64,000 nt of DNA from Rhodanobacter sp. (GTDB lineage: Bacteria; Pseudomonadota; Gammaproteobacteria; Xanthomonadales; Rhodanobacteraceae), in contig SCRO01000116.1 in NCBI GenBank assembly GCA_004298505.1, positions 1 through 64,000 on the forward strand, read 5' to 3'. Below, in pieces: positions 24,268 through 35,296 of the stretch (positions within the stretch are counted from its first letter, which is position 1; each line of letters begins with the position of its first letter). Under the pieces are notes generated by a model. The model made no database searches. It saw only the letters and a list, made by a program, of their open reading frames with translations, and was not told the DNA's origin. The translations under genes were made by a program, and so were the position numbers.

Positions 24268-25035
24268 CTATTCGAGAGCGGTGGAACCTGCCGCCTCGAT
24301 CACCCGTGGTTGCGCGCGCGAGCGGCGATAACTGGCGGCGACGTCGCCGTAGTGGATGATCCGGCCGATCGTATATGTGGTGATGCGGGTAACGTCGCGC
24401 ATCGGGCTGAGGTGGCTGGCACGGAACGCGCCGTGGTAGCGCGAGGCGATCGGCACCGAGACGATGCCCAGATGCTTCTCGCGCGAGGCCGCGATCAGGA
24501 TGGCTGCCTCGAACACGAAGTTCTCCGCCGGCAGGTCGACCAGTTCCAGCGCCGCACGGGGGTACCAGCGCTGGCCGCTCTGGGTATCTGCGACGGGTTG
24601 CGCGCAGGCCCAGGAAATGCCCCAGTCGGCCACCGCATTGGCACGGCGGCGCCCCTTGGGCTGCTGCGCCTTGTCCAGCAGGCGCGCACCGATCACGATG
24701 TGATCCGGACGGCTTGCGGCCGCTGCCACGATACGTGGTATGTCGCTGGCCAGATGCTGGCCATCGCCATCCATCGTCAGCACGGCGTCGTAGCCCTGGC
24801 GCGAGGCCTCGCGAAAACCGTAGCGCAAGGCCTCGCCCTTGCCGCAGCGTCGAGCGTGGCGCAGCAGGGTTACCGGCAACGTCGCGACGATGTCCGCAGT
24901 GCGGTCATCCGAGCCGTCGTCGACCACGATGACCGGCGCGCCGAGTGCGAGCACGGAGCCGAGCACGGACTTGATCGCCGCTTCCTCGTTGAGGCATGGA
25001 ATCAGCACGCACCAGCGCGCTGTCGTGTTGTTCAT
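24268..25035 (-). CDS. Family 2 glycosyltransferase
   Basis: VLIPCLNEEAAIKSVLGSVLALGAPVIVVDDGSDDRTADI; DAVLTMDGDGQH. Confidence 0.88.
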   Translation of the reverse strand: MNNTTARWCVLIPCLNEEAAIKSVLGSVLALGAPVIVVDDGSDDRTADIVATLPVTLLRHARRCGKGEALRYGFREASRQGYDAVLTMDGDGQHLASDIPRIVAAAASRPDHIVIGARLLDKAQQPKGRRRANAVADWGISWACAQPVADTQSGQRWYPRAALELVDLPAENFVFEAAILIAASREKHLGIVSVPIASRYHGAFRASHLSPMRDVTRITTYTIGRIIHYGDVAASYRRSRAQPRVIEAAGSTALE

Positions 25036-25841
25036 CCGGCAAGCTCCTTGTCGATACGCAGCATATCAATTTGTATGCCGAGCGTCGCCGCCGCTGCCGC
25101 CAGCCGACAGCGACCGGAACCCTGGCTCAGCCGTGCCAGCAGGGCCAGGCTGGTCGCTGCGGGATTTCCGCGGCGCCAACCGGCCAGCGGCTCGGGCAGT
25201 GGGGTATCGGCATGGTCGGCGAGCAGCTGCAGATCGAGCGCAGCGATGCTCGATGGGCCGGCCGTTGGCGCCAGCACCAGAGCGCAGCCGAACGCCTGTT
25301 CGCAGCCGGTGACTTCGCGCAGCGGCCCGCTGCCCGCGCTGTCGCTGCATACCAGCAGCACGGCGCGCTGTTCGGCCAGCACCTGGCTTACCGCTTCCAG
25401 CAGGCCGGCACCGAAGCTGGCGCGCTGCGCGGCTACCGAGGTGGATGGTGCATGGCAATGGCTGGACATCGTCCAGTAGCCGACCGGCGCGTTGTGCACC
25501 GAGTTGTGGAAGCGGATCGGCGACAACTCGGCCGGTGCCTTGGCCAGGGTGGCGCACATGTAATCGGTGATCGGCTGGTCCCCGTGCGCGGAGGCGAACA
25601 CGCAGGCCAGGGTGGCTGCATCGCGAGTACTCATCGTCACTGCCTGGTCCGCCACCTCGACCGCCAGCAATACGCTCTCGGGCGCACGGCGACGCTCGTT
25701 CGGCAGCAAGCTGGCAGCCGCAGGACGCGCTGCTGGAGGCGTCGGCATGCGGCCGTCGAGCACGCTGCGCAACGCGGCGAAATTGCCCAACTGCGGCGAC
25801 CACAGGCCAACGCCTTCCACCCACACCCGCAACGCACTCAT
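25032..25841 (-). CDS. Beta-ketoacyl synthase-like (chain-length-factor type) protein
   Basis: PIRFHNSVHNAPVGYWTMSSHCHAPSTSVAAQRASFGAGLLEA; adjacent to a KS and GT2. Confidence 0.8.
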   Translation of the reverse strand: MSALRVWVEGVGLWSPQLGNFAALRSVLDGRMPTPPAARPAAASLLPNERRRAPESVLLAVEVADQAVTMSTRDAATLACVFASAHGDQPITDYMCATLAKAPAELSPIRFHNSVHNAPVGYWTMSSHCHAPSTSVAAQRASFGAGLLEAVSQVLAEQRAVLLVCSDSAGSGPLREVTGCEQAFGCALVLAPTAGPSSIAALDLQLLADHADTPLPEPLAGWRRGNPAATSLALLARLSQGSGRCRLAAAAATLGIQIDMLRIDKELAG

Positions 25842-27043
25842 GCGGCGAATCCAGCCCGCGCGAACGCGAGGCAGGCGTTGTTGCCGCCGAAGCCGAACGA
25901 ATTGCTCAACGCCACGTCGATGCGTTGCTGCTCGTTGCGCCACGCGAACGAGGCGCCACAATCGGGATCGGGCGACTCGCCGCCGAGGTTGCCCGGCACC
26001 AGGCCATGCTCGATCGCCAGCAGGGCGACCACCGCCCCGACGATGCCGGCGGCACCCAGCGTGTGGCCGGTGTAGCCCTTGGTGGAACTGGCCCGCGTGG
26101 TGGCCGGAAAGCTGCGGTTGATCAGTGCCGCCTCGACTTCGTCGTTCTTCTGGCTCGCGGTGCCATGCAGGTTGATGTAGTCGACCTGGGCTGCCTCCAG
26201 TCCGGCGCGAGCCAGCGCATCGCGCAGCGCGAGTTCCGCGCCGAGCCCCCGCGGGTGCGGCGTGGACATGTGGTATGCGTCGCTGGCTTCGCCGTAGCCG
26301 AGCAGTTGCGGCGCCGCGGGAGCCAGCCCGGCCCGCTCGAGCAGGGCGAAACCGGCCGCCTCGCCGATCGAGATACCGTCGCGTCGCGCATCGAAGGGCC
26401 GACACGGCGTGGCGGAGACCAGCTCCAGCGCATTGAAGCCGAACAGGACGCTGTCGCACAGCGTGTCGACCCCGCCGACCACGGTCGCATCGACCAGGCC
26501 AAGCCGGATCATCCGCGCGGCACTGGCAAACACCTTGGCGCTCGACGAACACGCGGTGGAAACGGTCAGGCACGGGCCGCTCAGGTCGAGTGCGGCGGCG
26601 ACGAACGCGCTCAGTGAATGCGGCGTGTGGAGCGCCGGTCGCAGCATGTCGTCGGGCAGGCCGCCATCGGCGTCAAGCTGGCGATAGGCTTCCTCGGTGG
26701 CGCCGATACTGGCCGTGGAGGTGCCCAGCAGGAGGGCGATGCGGCTGGTGCCGTAACGTGCGCGGGCGATGGCTACCTTGTCGATGAAGTCGTCCTGTTG
26801 CAGGCCAAGCCAGGCCAGCCGGTTGTTGCGGCAATCCCAGTCGGCCCGGGCGGCGGGAAGCGTGGCGGCCTCGACGCCATCGACCCGGCCGATCCAGCAT
26901 GCCAGCGGTGCGCTGCTGATGTCGTTCGGGCGCAGGCCGCTGCGACCGTTGGCGAGGGCATCAAATTGCGCCGCCAGGCCGTGGCCAAGCGCGGAAGTAG
27001 CGGTGTACGCGGTGACCGCGAGTGGTGTTGTCGACATGGGCAT
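25838..27043 (-). CDS. Beta-ketoacyl-ACP synthase (FabF-like, aryl polyene/xanthomonadin type)
   Basis: LTVSTACSSSAKVFASAARMIRLG (active-site Cys), NLHGTASQKNDEVEA, STKGYTGHTLGAAG. Confidence 0.9.
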   Translation of the reverse strand: MPMSTTPLAVTAYTATSALGHGLAAQFDALANGRSGLRPNDISSAPLACWIGRVDGVEAATLPAARADWDCRNNRLAWLGLQQDDFIDKVAIARARYGTSRIALLLGTSTASIGATEEAYRQLDADGGLPDDMLRPALHTPHSLSAFVAAALDLSGPCLTVSTACSSSAKVFASAARMIRLGLVDATVVGGVDTLCDSVLFGFNALELVSATPCRPFDARRDGISIGEAAGFALLERAGLAPAAPQLLGYGEASDAYHMSTPHPRGLGAELALRDALARAGLEAAQVDYINLHGTASQKNDEVEAALINRSFPATTRASSTKGYTGHTLGAAGIVGAVVALLAIEHGLVPGNLGGESPDPDCGASFAWRNEQQRIDVALSNSFGFGGNNACLAFARAGFAA

Positions 27044-27074
27044 CGTGAAAGCCTAGCGGGCGTACCCGGGATTG

Positions 27075-27243
27075 CCTAGCAGCTTGTCGGGCTTTGGTGG
27101 CCGAGGCGAGAATTCGGCTGTGTGAGGATAGATTCCTGACGATTCGTCGGTCCATAGTGGTTCTATGGACCGACGAATCGGCGGGGATATGGACCACCCA
27201 GGCGGATTCGCAGGCCGGCCAGCCAAAGTCCGACAGGTTCCCG
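27075..27243. mobile_element. MITE-like element with terminal inverted repeats and a perfect 18-bp-stem internal hairpin
   Basis: Ends ~AGCTTGTCGGGCTTTGGTGGCCG / CGGCCAGCCAAAGTCCGACAGGTT are inverted repeats; CGATTCGTCGGTCCATAG-TGGTT-CTATGGACCGACGAATCG at 27140-27180; related copy at 1-121. Confidence 0.65.
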
Positions 27244-27349
27244 GTTTCAGGTATCTGGGCATCGTCGCCAGCGCAGCATGAAGATGCCGCGAACGGTACC
27301 ATCGCCGGTTAAGCTGGGCGCTCCTGCAACAATCCGTCATGCCGTGTCC

Positions 27350-28048
27350 ATGAACCCCGCCATCTCGCCTCGCCATCGGCGCTACCTGCGTGATCCCGAC
27401 GTGCTGCACGCCGGGCTGGTGAGCTTGCTGGTGCTGTTGCTGAGCGGCGGACTGGTGTGGCTGGCCTATTTGATCCACGTGTGCCGCATCGCGGCGCGTA
27501 GTCCCCTGGTGCCGCCGCGGCGGATGGTGACGCTGGTGTTCGGGCGCCGGCTGCAAGGCGGCCGGCCGGAGCACGATTATCGCCAGCGCCTGCAACGGGC
27601 GTTGGCCCTGGTGCAGGGCGCGCGGATCGATCATCTGTTGTTGCTCGGCGGGTGTGGCGCCGGACAATGCAGCGAAGCGGCGGTAGGCAAGGCGTGGTTG
27701 CTGCAGCACGGCCTGCCGCGACAGATCCGGGTTGAACTGGAACAGGACTCGACCGATTCGCTGGAAAACTTGCGCCACGCACGCTGCCTGTTGCAGGCGG
27801 GGACCGAGCACGCCGAACCACCGCCGGTGGCGCTGGTGACCAGCCGCTATCACCTGGCCCGCTGTCTGTTGCTGGCCCGGCGGCTGGGTTTCGACGGTGT
27901 ACCGGTGGCTGCCGAGGCCACGTTGCCGCTGCGGCCTGGTTATCTGGGTCAGCTGCTGACGGAGGCCAGCTACCTGATGTGGATCGACCTGGGGATGCGC
28001 TGGGCGGGCCTGATCGGACATCGACGCATGGCCGCGCGGATAAGTTGA
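27350..28048 (+). CDS. YdcF/DUF218 family protein
   Basis: TLVFGRRLQGGRPEHDYRQRLQRALALVQGARIDHLLLLGG..; ALVTSRYHLARCLLLARRLG. Confidence 0.8.
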   Translation: MNPAISPRHRRYLRDPDVLHAGLVSLLVLLLSGGLVWLAYLIHVCRIAARSPLVPPRRMVTLVFGRRLQGGRPEHDYRQRLQRALALVQGARIDHLLLLGGCGAGQCSEAAVGKAWLLQHGLPRQIRVELEQDSTDSLENLRHARCLLQAGTEHAEPPPVALVTSRYHLARCLLLARRLGFDGVPVAAEATLPLRPGYLGQLLTEASYLMWIDLGMRWAGLIGHRRMAARIS

Positions 28049-28212
28049 CGCCGCAGACAGGCTCCTGGGGCATCGGGCGCAACCCGCAACTGATCTCGGC
28101 GAACTGGTCCGGCCGCGCCGGCGGCACCGGGCGAGACCGCTCGGCGCAACCTGATCCAGCGCAGTTCACCGCGGCGCCGCAACGCCGCGATGGGCCCGGT
28201 CGATCTTGCTAA

Positions 28213-29228
<1,016 letters not shown>

Positions 29229-29487
29229 CGCGGGTGCGGTGGTTATTACCGATCTGCGCACGGTCGCTGACCTTCGGCTCCACCTCGCGCTTGAATTCCC
29301 GCGGGCCCTGCACCAGGGCGCGCAAGTCGACGCATGGCTATCTCCTTCAGTGGTGAAGCAGTGATGGACAACGCGCTGGATGCACCAACCGACGGACGGG
29401 TTTGGCGTGACCTGTGGCGGTGGCATTTGACGCTGGCGGAGTCGGCCTTCACCATTCGCGGCTGACCTCACTGCGATGAACATCATC

Positions 29488-30231
29488 ATGCACAAGCTCG
29501 TACTGATCCGCCACGGCCAGTCCCAGTGGAACCTTGACAACCGTTTCAGTGGCTGGGCCGATGTCGACCTGACCGCACAGGGCATGGTCGAGGCGCGCGA
29601 GGCCGGCCAGCTGCTGCAGGCCGAGGGTTTCAGCTTCGACGTGGCGCATACCTCGGTGCTCAAGCGCGCGGTGCGCACCTTGTGGGGCGTGCAGGATGAG
29701 ATGGACCTGATGTGGTTGCCGGTGCATACCGACTGGCGCCTCAACGAGCGCCACTACGGCGGGTTGACCGGGCTCAACAAGGCCGAGACTGCGGCGAAGT
29801 ACGGCGAGGATCAGGTCAAGATCTGGCGCCGCAGCTACGATATCCCGCCGCCGCCGCTGGAGCGCAGCGCGAACGAATCCGTGCATGATCCGCGCTATGC
29901 CGCACTCGAGCCCAAGGACATCCCCGATACCGAGTGCCTGAAGGACACGGTGGCCCGCGTGCTGCCGTATTGGCATGCAGTGCTGGCGCCAGCGATCAAG
30001 GCCGGTCGGCGCGTGCTGGTGGTCGCGCACGGCAATTCGCTGCGCGCGCTGGTGAAATACCTCGATGGCATTTCCGATCAGGACATCGTGGGCGTGAACA
30101 TCCCCAATGGCGTGCCGCTGGTGTACGAGTTCGACGATGCGTTGAAACCGCTGCGCCACGAATACCTGGGCGACGCCGCGGCAATTGTCGCCAAGATGGC
30201 CGCCGTAGCGAACCAGGGCAAGGCAAAATAG
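29488..30231 (+). CDS. gpmA: 2,3-bisphosphoglycerate-dependent phosphoglycerate mutase
   Basis: [54 protein letters not shown]. Confidence 0.96.
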   Translation: MHKLVLIRHGQSQWNLDNRFSGWADVDLTAQGMVEAREAGQLLQAEGFSFDVAHTSVLKRAVRTLWGVQDEMDLMWLPVHTDWRLNERHYGGLTGLNKAETAAKYGEDQVKIWRRSYDIPPPPLERSANESVHDPRYAALEPKDIPDTECLKDTVARVLPYWHAVLAPAIKAGRRVLVVAHGNSLRALVKYLDGISDQDIVGVNIPNGVPLVYEFDDALKPLRHEYLGDAAAIVAKMAAVANQGKAK

Positions 30232-30281
30232 GCACGCGATGTGAGTGCCGATCGCCCGCCTGGAGAATCATGCTACCTCGC

Positions 30282-31397
30282 TCACTCCGGTCGGTGCGGC
30301 AGCGCCAGGTATTCCTCACTTTGCATCTCGATCAGGCGCGATTCGGTGCGGCCGAATTCGGCGCGCAGGCGCTCGCCATCGTAGAGCTCGGTGATTGGCG
30401 CTGCGGCAGTGAGCACCAGCTTGACCCGCCGGTCGTAGAACTCGTCGACCAATTGCACGAAACGCTTGGCCGCGTCTTCGCCGTAAATGGTGAACTGCGG
30501 CACGTTGGCGATGATGATGGCCGGGCCGGCCTTGGCCAGCGCGATGTAGTCGGCCACCGCGCGCGGGCCTTCGCACAGCGCGGCGAATTCGAACCACAGG
30601 ATATTCTTGGCGCGCTTGTGAAACAGGATGGCGCGGGCGTTGATGTGCAGCACACCGTCCTGCTCGATCGCGCCGTGGGCCTGGCTGGCGAAGATGCGCT
30701 CCAGCGCGCGATGCGCCTCGGCCCCCGGCGGGGTCAGGTAGACCGAGGCCTGGGCCAGCGCGCGCAGGCGCCAATCGTGCGACGACGTCAGCTCAAGCAC
30801 ATGGCAGTGTTGTTCGATCAGCGCGATCGCAGGCAGGAAGCGGGCGCGCTGCAGGCCGTCGCGGTACAGGTTGGCTGGCGCGGTATTGGACGTGGTGACC
30901 AGGCTGACACCGCGCTCGAACAGGGCCTCGAGCAGGTTGGCCAGGATCATCGCGTCGCCGATGTCGTTGACCAGGAACTCGTCCAGGCACAGCACACGGC
31001 AACGCCCGGCGATGCTGGCGGCGACCTCGATCAGCGGGTTCTGCCGCTCGCCGAGTTCACGCAGGTGTGCGTGGACTTCGCCCATGAAACGGTGGAAGTG
31101 CCGGCGCAGCGCCACGCCGTGCGGCAGGCTGGCTGCGAACAGGTCCACGAGGAAGGTCTTGCCGCGACCGACCGCGCCGCACAGGTACAACCCGGGTACC
31201 GGCGCGGGGTCGTTGCCGAGCAGCGACTTGAGGCGGCCGAACAGGCCGTTCTCGGTGGTGGGCCCGGTGCACAGGGCGGCGTGCATGCGGTCGAACTCGG
31301 GCAGCAGCGCCAGCTGGGTCGGATCCGATTCCCAGCGATGTGCGGCAACGCCCTCCTCGTAACGCGCGCTGGGCGCGAGTAATGGGGTTTCACTCAT
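30282..31397 (-). CDS. zapE: ZapE/AFG1-like ATPase
   Basis: GLYLCGAVGRGKTFLVDLFAASLP; LCLDEFLVNDIGDAMILANLLEALFERGVSLVTTSNTAPANLYRDGLQRARFLPAI. Confidence 0.95.
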   Translation of the reverse strand: MSETPLLAPSARYEEGVAAHRWESDPTQLALLPEFDRMHAALCTGPTTENGLFGRLKSLLGNDPAPVPGLYLCGAVGRGKTFLVDLFAASLPHGVALRRHFHRFMGEVHAHLRELGERQNPLIEVAASIAGRCRVLCLDEFLVNDIGDAMILANLLEALFERGVSLVTTSNTAPANLYRDGLQRARFLPAIALIEQHCHVLELTSSHDWRLRALAQASVYLTPPGAEAHRALERIFASQAHGAIEQDGVLHINARAILFHKRAKNILWFEFAALCEGPRAVADYIALAKAGPAIIIANVPQFTIYGEDAAKRFVQLVDEFYDRRVKLVLTAAAPITELYDGERLRAEFGRTESRLIEMQSEEYLALPHRPE

Positions 31398-31405
31398 GGA
31401 TCGGG

Positions 31406-32095
31406 TCAGGCCTGGCGTAGTGGTGGCAGCCAGCCGCGTACGGCATGCTTGATGGCGCCGCGCAGGTCCATCAGTCGGCGATGGAAGAAGTGGCTGGTCT
31501 CGGGCATGCGCACCAGCTCGGGCTTGTGCGCCATGGAGTCGACCCAGTCGAACACCGCCTGCGGCTCGACCACCTCGTCGGCCTCGCCCTGCACGATCAG
31601 CCAGGGGCAGGTAGGCAGCGCGATGGTATCGAGTTCATAGTGGCCCGCGGGCGGCGCGATGCTGATCAGCGCATCGGCATGCAACGGCACCGCCTGGCTG
31701 ATGCTGACGTAGCTGCCGAACGAGAAGCCGGCCAGCCACAGCGCGTCCTGCGGGCGCACGCGGCGTACCCACGCCACCACCGCAGCCAGATCCTCGCGTT
31801 CGCCGCGTCCCTTGTCATAGCTGCCCTCGGAATTACCGGCTTCGCGGAAATTGAAACGCACGGTGTCCAGCCCGGATTCGCGCAGGGCGCGCTCGACCAT
31901 GGTCACCACCTTGTTGTGCATGCTGCCGCCCTCGCTGGTCAACGGGTGGCAGATCACGGCCACGCCGCCGCGTGCACCGGCGGGCGCGGCGAGGTCGGTG
32001 GCGGTCTCCAGCTTGCCGACCGGGCCGGCCAGCATGAAACTGGCAGCCACGTCCGGGAAACTGGCAGGGTCGGCGGGAAATTCGGTGGGATTCAT
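31406..32095 (-). CDS. Alpha/beta hydrolase family protein
   Basis: VAVICHPLTSEGGSMHNKVVTMVERALRESGLDTVRFNFREAGNSEGSYDKGRGEREDL; LAGFSFGSYVS. Confidence 0.88.
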   Translation of the reverse strand: MNPTEFPADPASFPDVAASFMLAGPVGKLETATDLAAPAGARGGVAVICHPLTSEGGSMHNKVVTMVERALRESGLDTVRFNFREAGNSEGSYDKGRGEREDLAAVVAWVRRVRPQDALWLAGFSFGSYVSISQAVPLHADALISIAPPAGHYELDTIALPTCPWLIVQGEADEVVEPQAVFDWVDSMAHKPELVRMPETSHFFHRRLMDLRGAIKHAVRGWLPPLRQA

Positions 32096-32137
32096 GCAAA
32101 CGATCATAACCGCGACGCCGGTTCGGTGCTCACGCGG

Positions 32138-32731
32138 ATGAATCATCTGGCGCACGCCTGGCTGGCTGGTGACGACGATGCCCTGCGCCTGGGCGGGATG
32201 CTCGGCGATTTCGTGCATGGCCAGCCCGATCCGGCGTGGTATCCGCCACGGGTGATCAGCGGCATCCGCCTGCATCGAGCCATCGATTCATATACCGACG
32301 CCCATCCCGAGGTGCTGGCGGCCAAGGCCTGCTTGCCGCCACCCTACCGGCGCTACGCCGGGATCCTGCTCGACATGTGGTTCGATCATTGCCTGGCGCG
32401 CAGTTTCACACGGTGGAGCCGCCAGCCATTGGCAGAATATTCGGCGGCGCTGCGCGGCCTGCTACGGCGGCGTGATGCCTTGCTGACGCCCGCCTTGCGG
32501 CGGTTTCGCGGGTACATGGAGGCAAACGACCTGCCGGCCGGCTACGCCGATCGCGCCGTGCTGGAGCTGGCGCTGGTCGGGATCGGGCAGCGCCTGAGCC
32601 GCGCTAATCCGCTGGATTCGGCGTTGCCGGTACTGGTGGCGCATGAGGCGGAGCTGCAGCGGCGATTCGAGGCGTTTTTCCCGCAACTGCAGGGGTTTGT
32701 GCAGGCTTGGATGGCGGAGCATTTGGGGTGA
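32138..32731 (+). CDS. acpH: ACP phosphodiesterase family protein
   Basis: MNHLAHAWLAGDDDALRLGGMLGDFVHG..YPPRVISGIRLHRAIDSYTDAHPEV. Confidence 0.85.
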   Translation: MNHLAHAWLAGDDDALRLGGMLGDFVHGQPDPAWYPPRVISGIRLHRAIDSYTDAHPEVLAAKACLPPPYRRYAGILLDMWFDHCLARSFTRWSRQPLAEYSAALRGLLRRRDALLTPALRRFRGYMEANDLPAGYADRAVLELALVGIGQRLSRANPLDSALPVLVAHEAELQRRFEAFFPQLQGFVQAWMAEHLG

Positions 32732-32935
32732 GAGTGGGGCTCTGGCCGGCTCTTTTGGCGGCGGCGGGCGGGGCTGGAAACCTTCCCGCAGCTGTCTTTT
32801 GATCACCTCTTGCGTTAGTGCAGGAAGAGCCGGCGGGCACGGCCCGCCGGCCGTTGCCTCGATATTCAATCGAGGTCTGAGCAAGAGACAGCACCCGCAG
32901 CGGGACTCCGGTTGGTCGCTGCGGGGAGAGCGACC

Positions 32936-32972
32936 AAAGCCAAATGCCGCCCAGTGGGCGGCATTTGGCTTT
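32936..32972. terminator. Bidirectional rho-independent-like hairpin between acpH and the cytochrome c gene
   Basis: AAAGCCAAATGCCGCCC-AGT-GGGCGGCATTTGGCTTT, 17-bp perfect stem. Confidence 0.75.
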
Positions 32973-32992
32973 GGCTTTATTGAAGTCGAGGC

Positions 32993-33527
32993 TTACTTGG
33001 CCTGGTCGACGATCCAGTGCACCGCGGCCTTGATCTGCTCGTCGGTGAGCGCCGGGTTGCCGCCCTTGGGCGGCATGAAGTTGCCATCCGGCCCGTGGTA
33101 GCCCTCGGTGGCATGCTTGACGAGGGTATCGAGACCTTGCTTGATGCGTGGGCCCCACATCGCCTTGTTGCCCAGCTTCGGCGCGCCCGCGATACCGGCG
33201 GTGTGGCAGCTGGTGCACAGGTGATCGTAGATTTCCTTGCCGTTGGTGGTGCCACCGTAGGCGACCTGGGAGGCGGCAGCCTTGGCAGCCTTGGCGGCGG
33301 AGGCCTGCATGGCGGCGCGACCGGTGTCGCCAGCATAGACGGCACCTGCCGGAGCGATCCGTTCGGCGACCTTGGCCGGCTGGTTGGGGTTGGTTTCCTT
33401 GGGCTCACGGTTGTTGATGGCCAAGGCTGACAGCACCAGGATCACGGTGAGTAGCACCAGGCCGCTGATCGTCACGGTAAACTGGCGCAGGAAGCTCTGG
33501 TCGGACTTGCTAAGGGAACCGCTCACG
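32993..33527 (-). CDS. c5-type cytochrome c family protein, membrane anchored
   Basis: LCTSCHTAGIAGAPKLGNKAMWGPRIKQGLDTLVKHATEGYHGPDGNFMPPKGGNPALTDEQI; probable GTG start at 33527. Confidence 0.88.
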
Positions 33528-33991
33528 CACGTACTCCTGTCAGTGGGCGGGCCGGGCCGCCTGATTGCCTGTACTGTCACGCCGGATTGGCGAAATCGTT
33601 GCAGCGGCCAGGGTCGAACGTGTCGACGCACCCCTCAGTCCTTGCCACCGGCTGCTGCATCGCGCCCCCGGCGCGCAGACAACCCGCCCGGCATTATAAA
33701 CGAAGCATGCGTCAAAGTTTGAGGCTTGCCGAGGGGTTCGTGCCAGCGTGCCGGCCAGGAACATTGCCCCATTGGCCCGGTCTGGGTTGCATTGGGGGCA
33801 AAACCCTGCCATCGGTCATGGCCTACCCCTGTCAACCGGCATTGTTCAAAGGGGTTTCAGTGCCCCTATGCTTCGGGCATGCGGGCGCGTTTGCTTGCGT
33901 GGTTTCGGCGTGGGCCGCCAGATCGGTCGCCGCAGGTCGGTTGGCAAGTCCGGGTGCCGTTTGAACGCATGGTTCAATCCAGGAGTTTTGC

Positions 33992-35212
33992 ATGTCGCGT
34001 TTTTGGAAGATCGCGTTGGTCGTACTGGCCGTGGTCATAGTGGCCATCGTCGGTATCCGCGTGCTGCACAAGCCGGCCGGTGCCGCGTCACAGGCCAGCG
34101 GCAACGGCAAGGATGGCGATACGCCGCCGGTGCCGGTCACGGTGGTGCCGGTGGTGAAGCAGAACGTGCCGGTCTACCTGACCGCGCTGGGTACGGTGCA
34201 GGCGCTCAATACCGTCACCGTGGTCCCACAGGTGGGCGGCCTGCTGCTCAGCATCAACTTCAAGGAAGGCCAGCCGGTGACAAAGGGCCAGCTGCTGGCG
34301 CAGATCGACCCGCGCACGTTCCAGGCCAGCTACGACCAGGCGGTGGGTCGGCGCAACCAGGACCAGTCCCTGCTGGCCACGGCGCGCAGCAACTACCAGC
34401 GATCGCAGGATCCCAAGTACAGCCAGTACGTGGCCAAGATCAACCTGGTCACCCAGAAGAACACCGTGACCCAGTACGAGGCGGCGGTGGCAGCCGATGA
34501 CGCGGCGATCCGCGATGCGAAGGTGCAGCTTGACTACACCCATATCCGCTCGCCGATCGATGGCCTGGCTGGCATCCGCGCGGTGGACCCGGGCAACGTG
34601 GTGACTACCTCCACGCCGATCGTCACCCTGACCCAGCTGCACCCGATCAACGTGATGTTCACCCTGCCCGAGCAGAACCTCGACATGGTCCGGCGCGCCG
34701 CCCAAGGAGATCAGCCGCTGCAGGTCACCGCGCTGGATCGGGTCGATGCGCACCCGATCGCCAGCGGCGGCGTGCTCAAGGTGATCGACAACCAGATCGA
34801 CACCAGCACCGGCACGTTCCGGCTGAAGTCGGAGTTCAACAACGAGCACAATGAGTTGTGGCCGGGCCAGTTCGTCAACGTGCAGTTGCTGGTGAACACG
34901 GTCGATGGCGGCCTGGTGATTCCGTCGCAGGCGGTGCAGCGCGGGCCGGACGGTGATTATGTCTACCAGGTGCAGGGCGACAACACGGTCAAGATGCAGC
35001 CGATTGTGGTGGCCGGCGAGGTCGGCGATAGCCACGTGATGGTCGGCAGCGGGCTCAAGGTTGGCGAGCAGGTGGTGACCGAGGGCCAGTTTCGGCTCAA
35101 GCCCGGCAGCAAGGTCAACCCGCTCAAGCCCGGTGAAGTGCCGGCCGCGCCCACCGCGGCGGAGCTGCAGAAGGCGAAGAAGGACAACGCCGGTGGCCGC
35201 CGTCGCCACTGA
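33992..35212 (+). CDS. mdtA: RND efflux periplasmic adaptor subunit
   Basis: VYLTALGTVQALNTVTVVPQVGGLLLSINFKEGQPVTKGQLLAQIDPRTFQASYDQA; 5' of two RND permeases. Confidence 0.9.
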   Translation: MSRFWKIALVVLAVVIVAIVGIRVLHKPAGAASQASGNGKDGDTPPVPVTVVPVVKQNVPVYLTALGTVQALNTVTVVPQVGGLLLSINFKEGQPVTKGQLLAQIDPRTFQASYDQAVGRRNQDQSLLATARSNYQRSQDPKYSQYVAKINLVTQKNTVTQYEAAVAADDAAIRDAKVQLDYTHIRSPIDGLAGIRAVDPGNVVTTSTPIVTLTQLHPINVMFTLPEQNLDMVRRAAQGDQPLQVTALDRVDAHPIASGGVLKVIDNQIDTSTGTFRLKSEFNNEHNELWPGQFVNVQLLVNTVDGGLVIPSQAVQRGPDGDYVYQVQGDNTVKMQPIVVAGEVGDSHVMVGSGLKVGEQVVTEGQFRLKPGSKVNPLKPGEVPAAPTAAELQKAKKDNAGGRRRH

Positions 35213-35296
35213 TGAGCGCGCATTCCCCGGCGTGTCGCCGGGGGCCGCGCGAAGCATGATCACGGCGCGAGCCGCTCCATTTCGTCACGGATAGCC

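Noticed and set aside
29230-29475. Possible small minus-strand gene upstream of gpmA
   Set aside because: Short overlapping frames without clear domain or consistent start; insufficient support.
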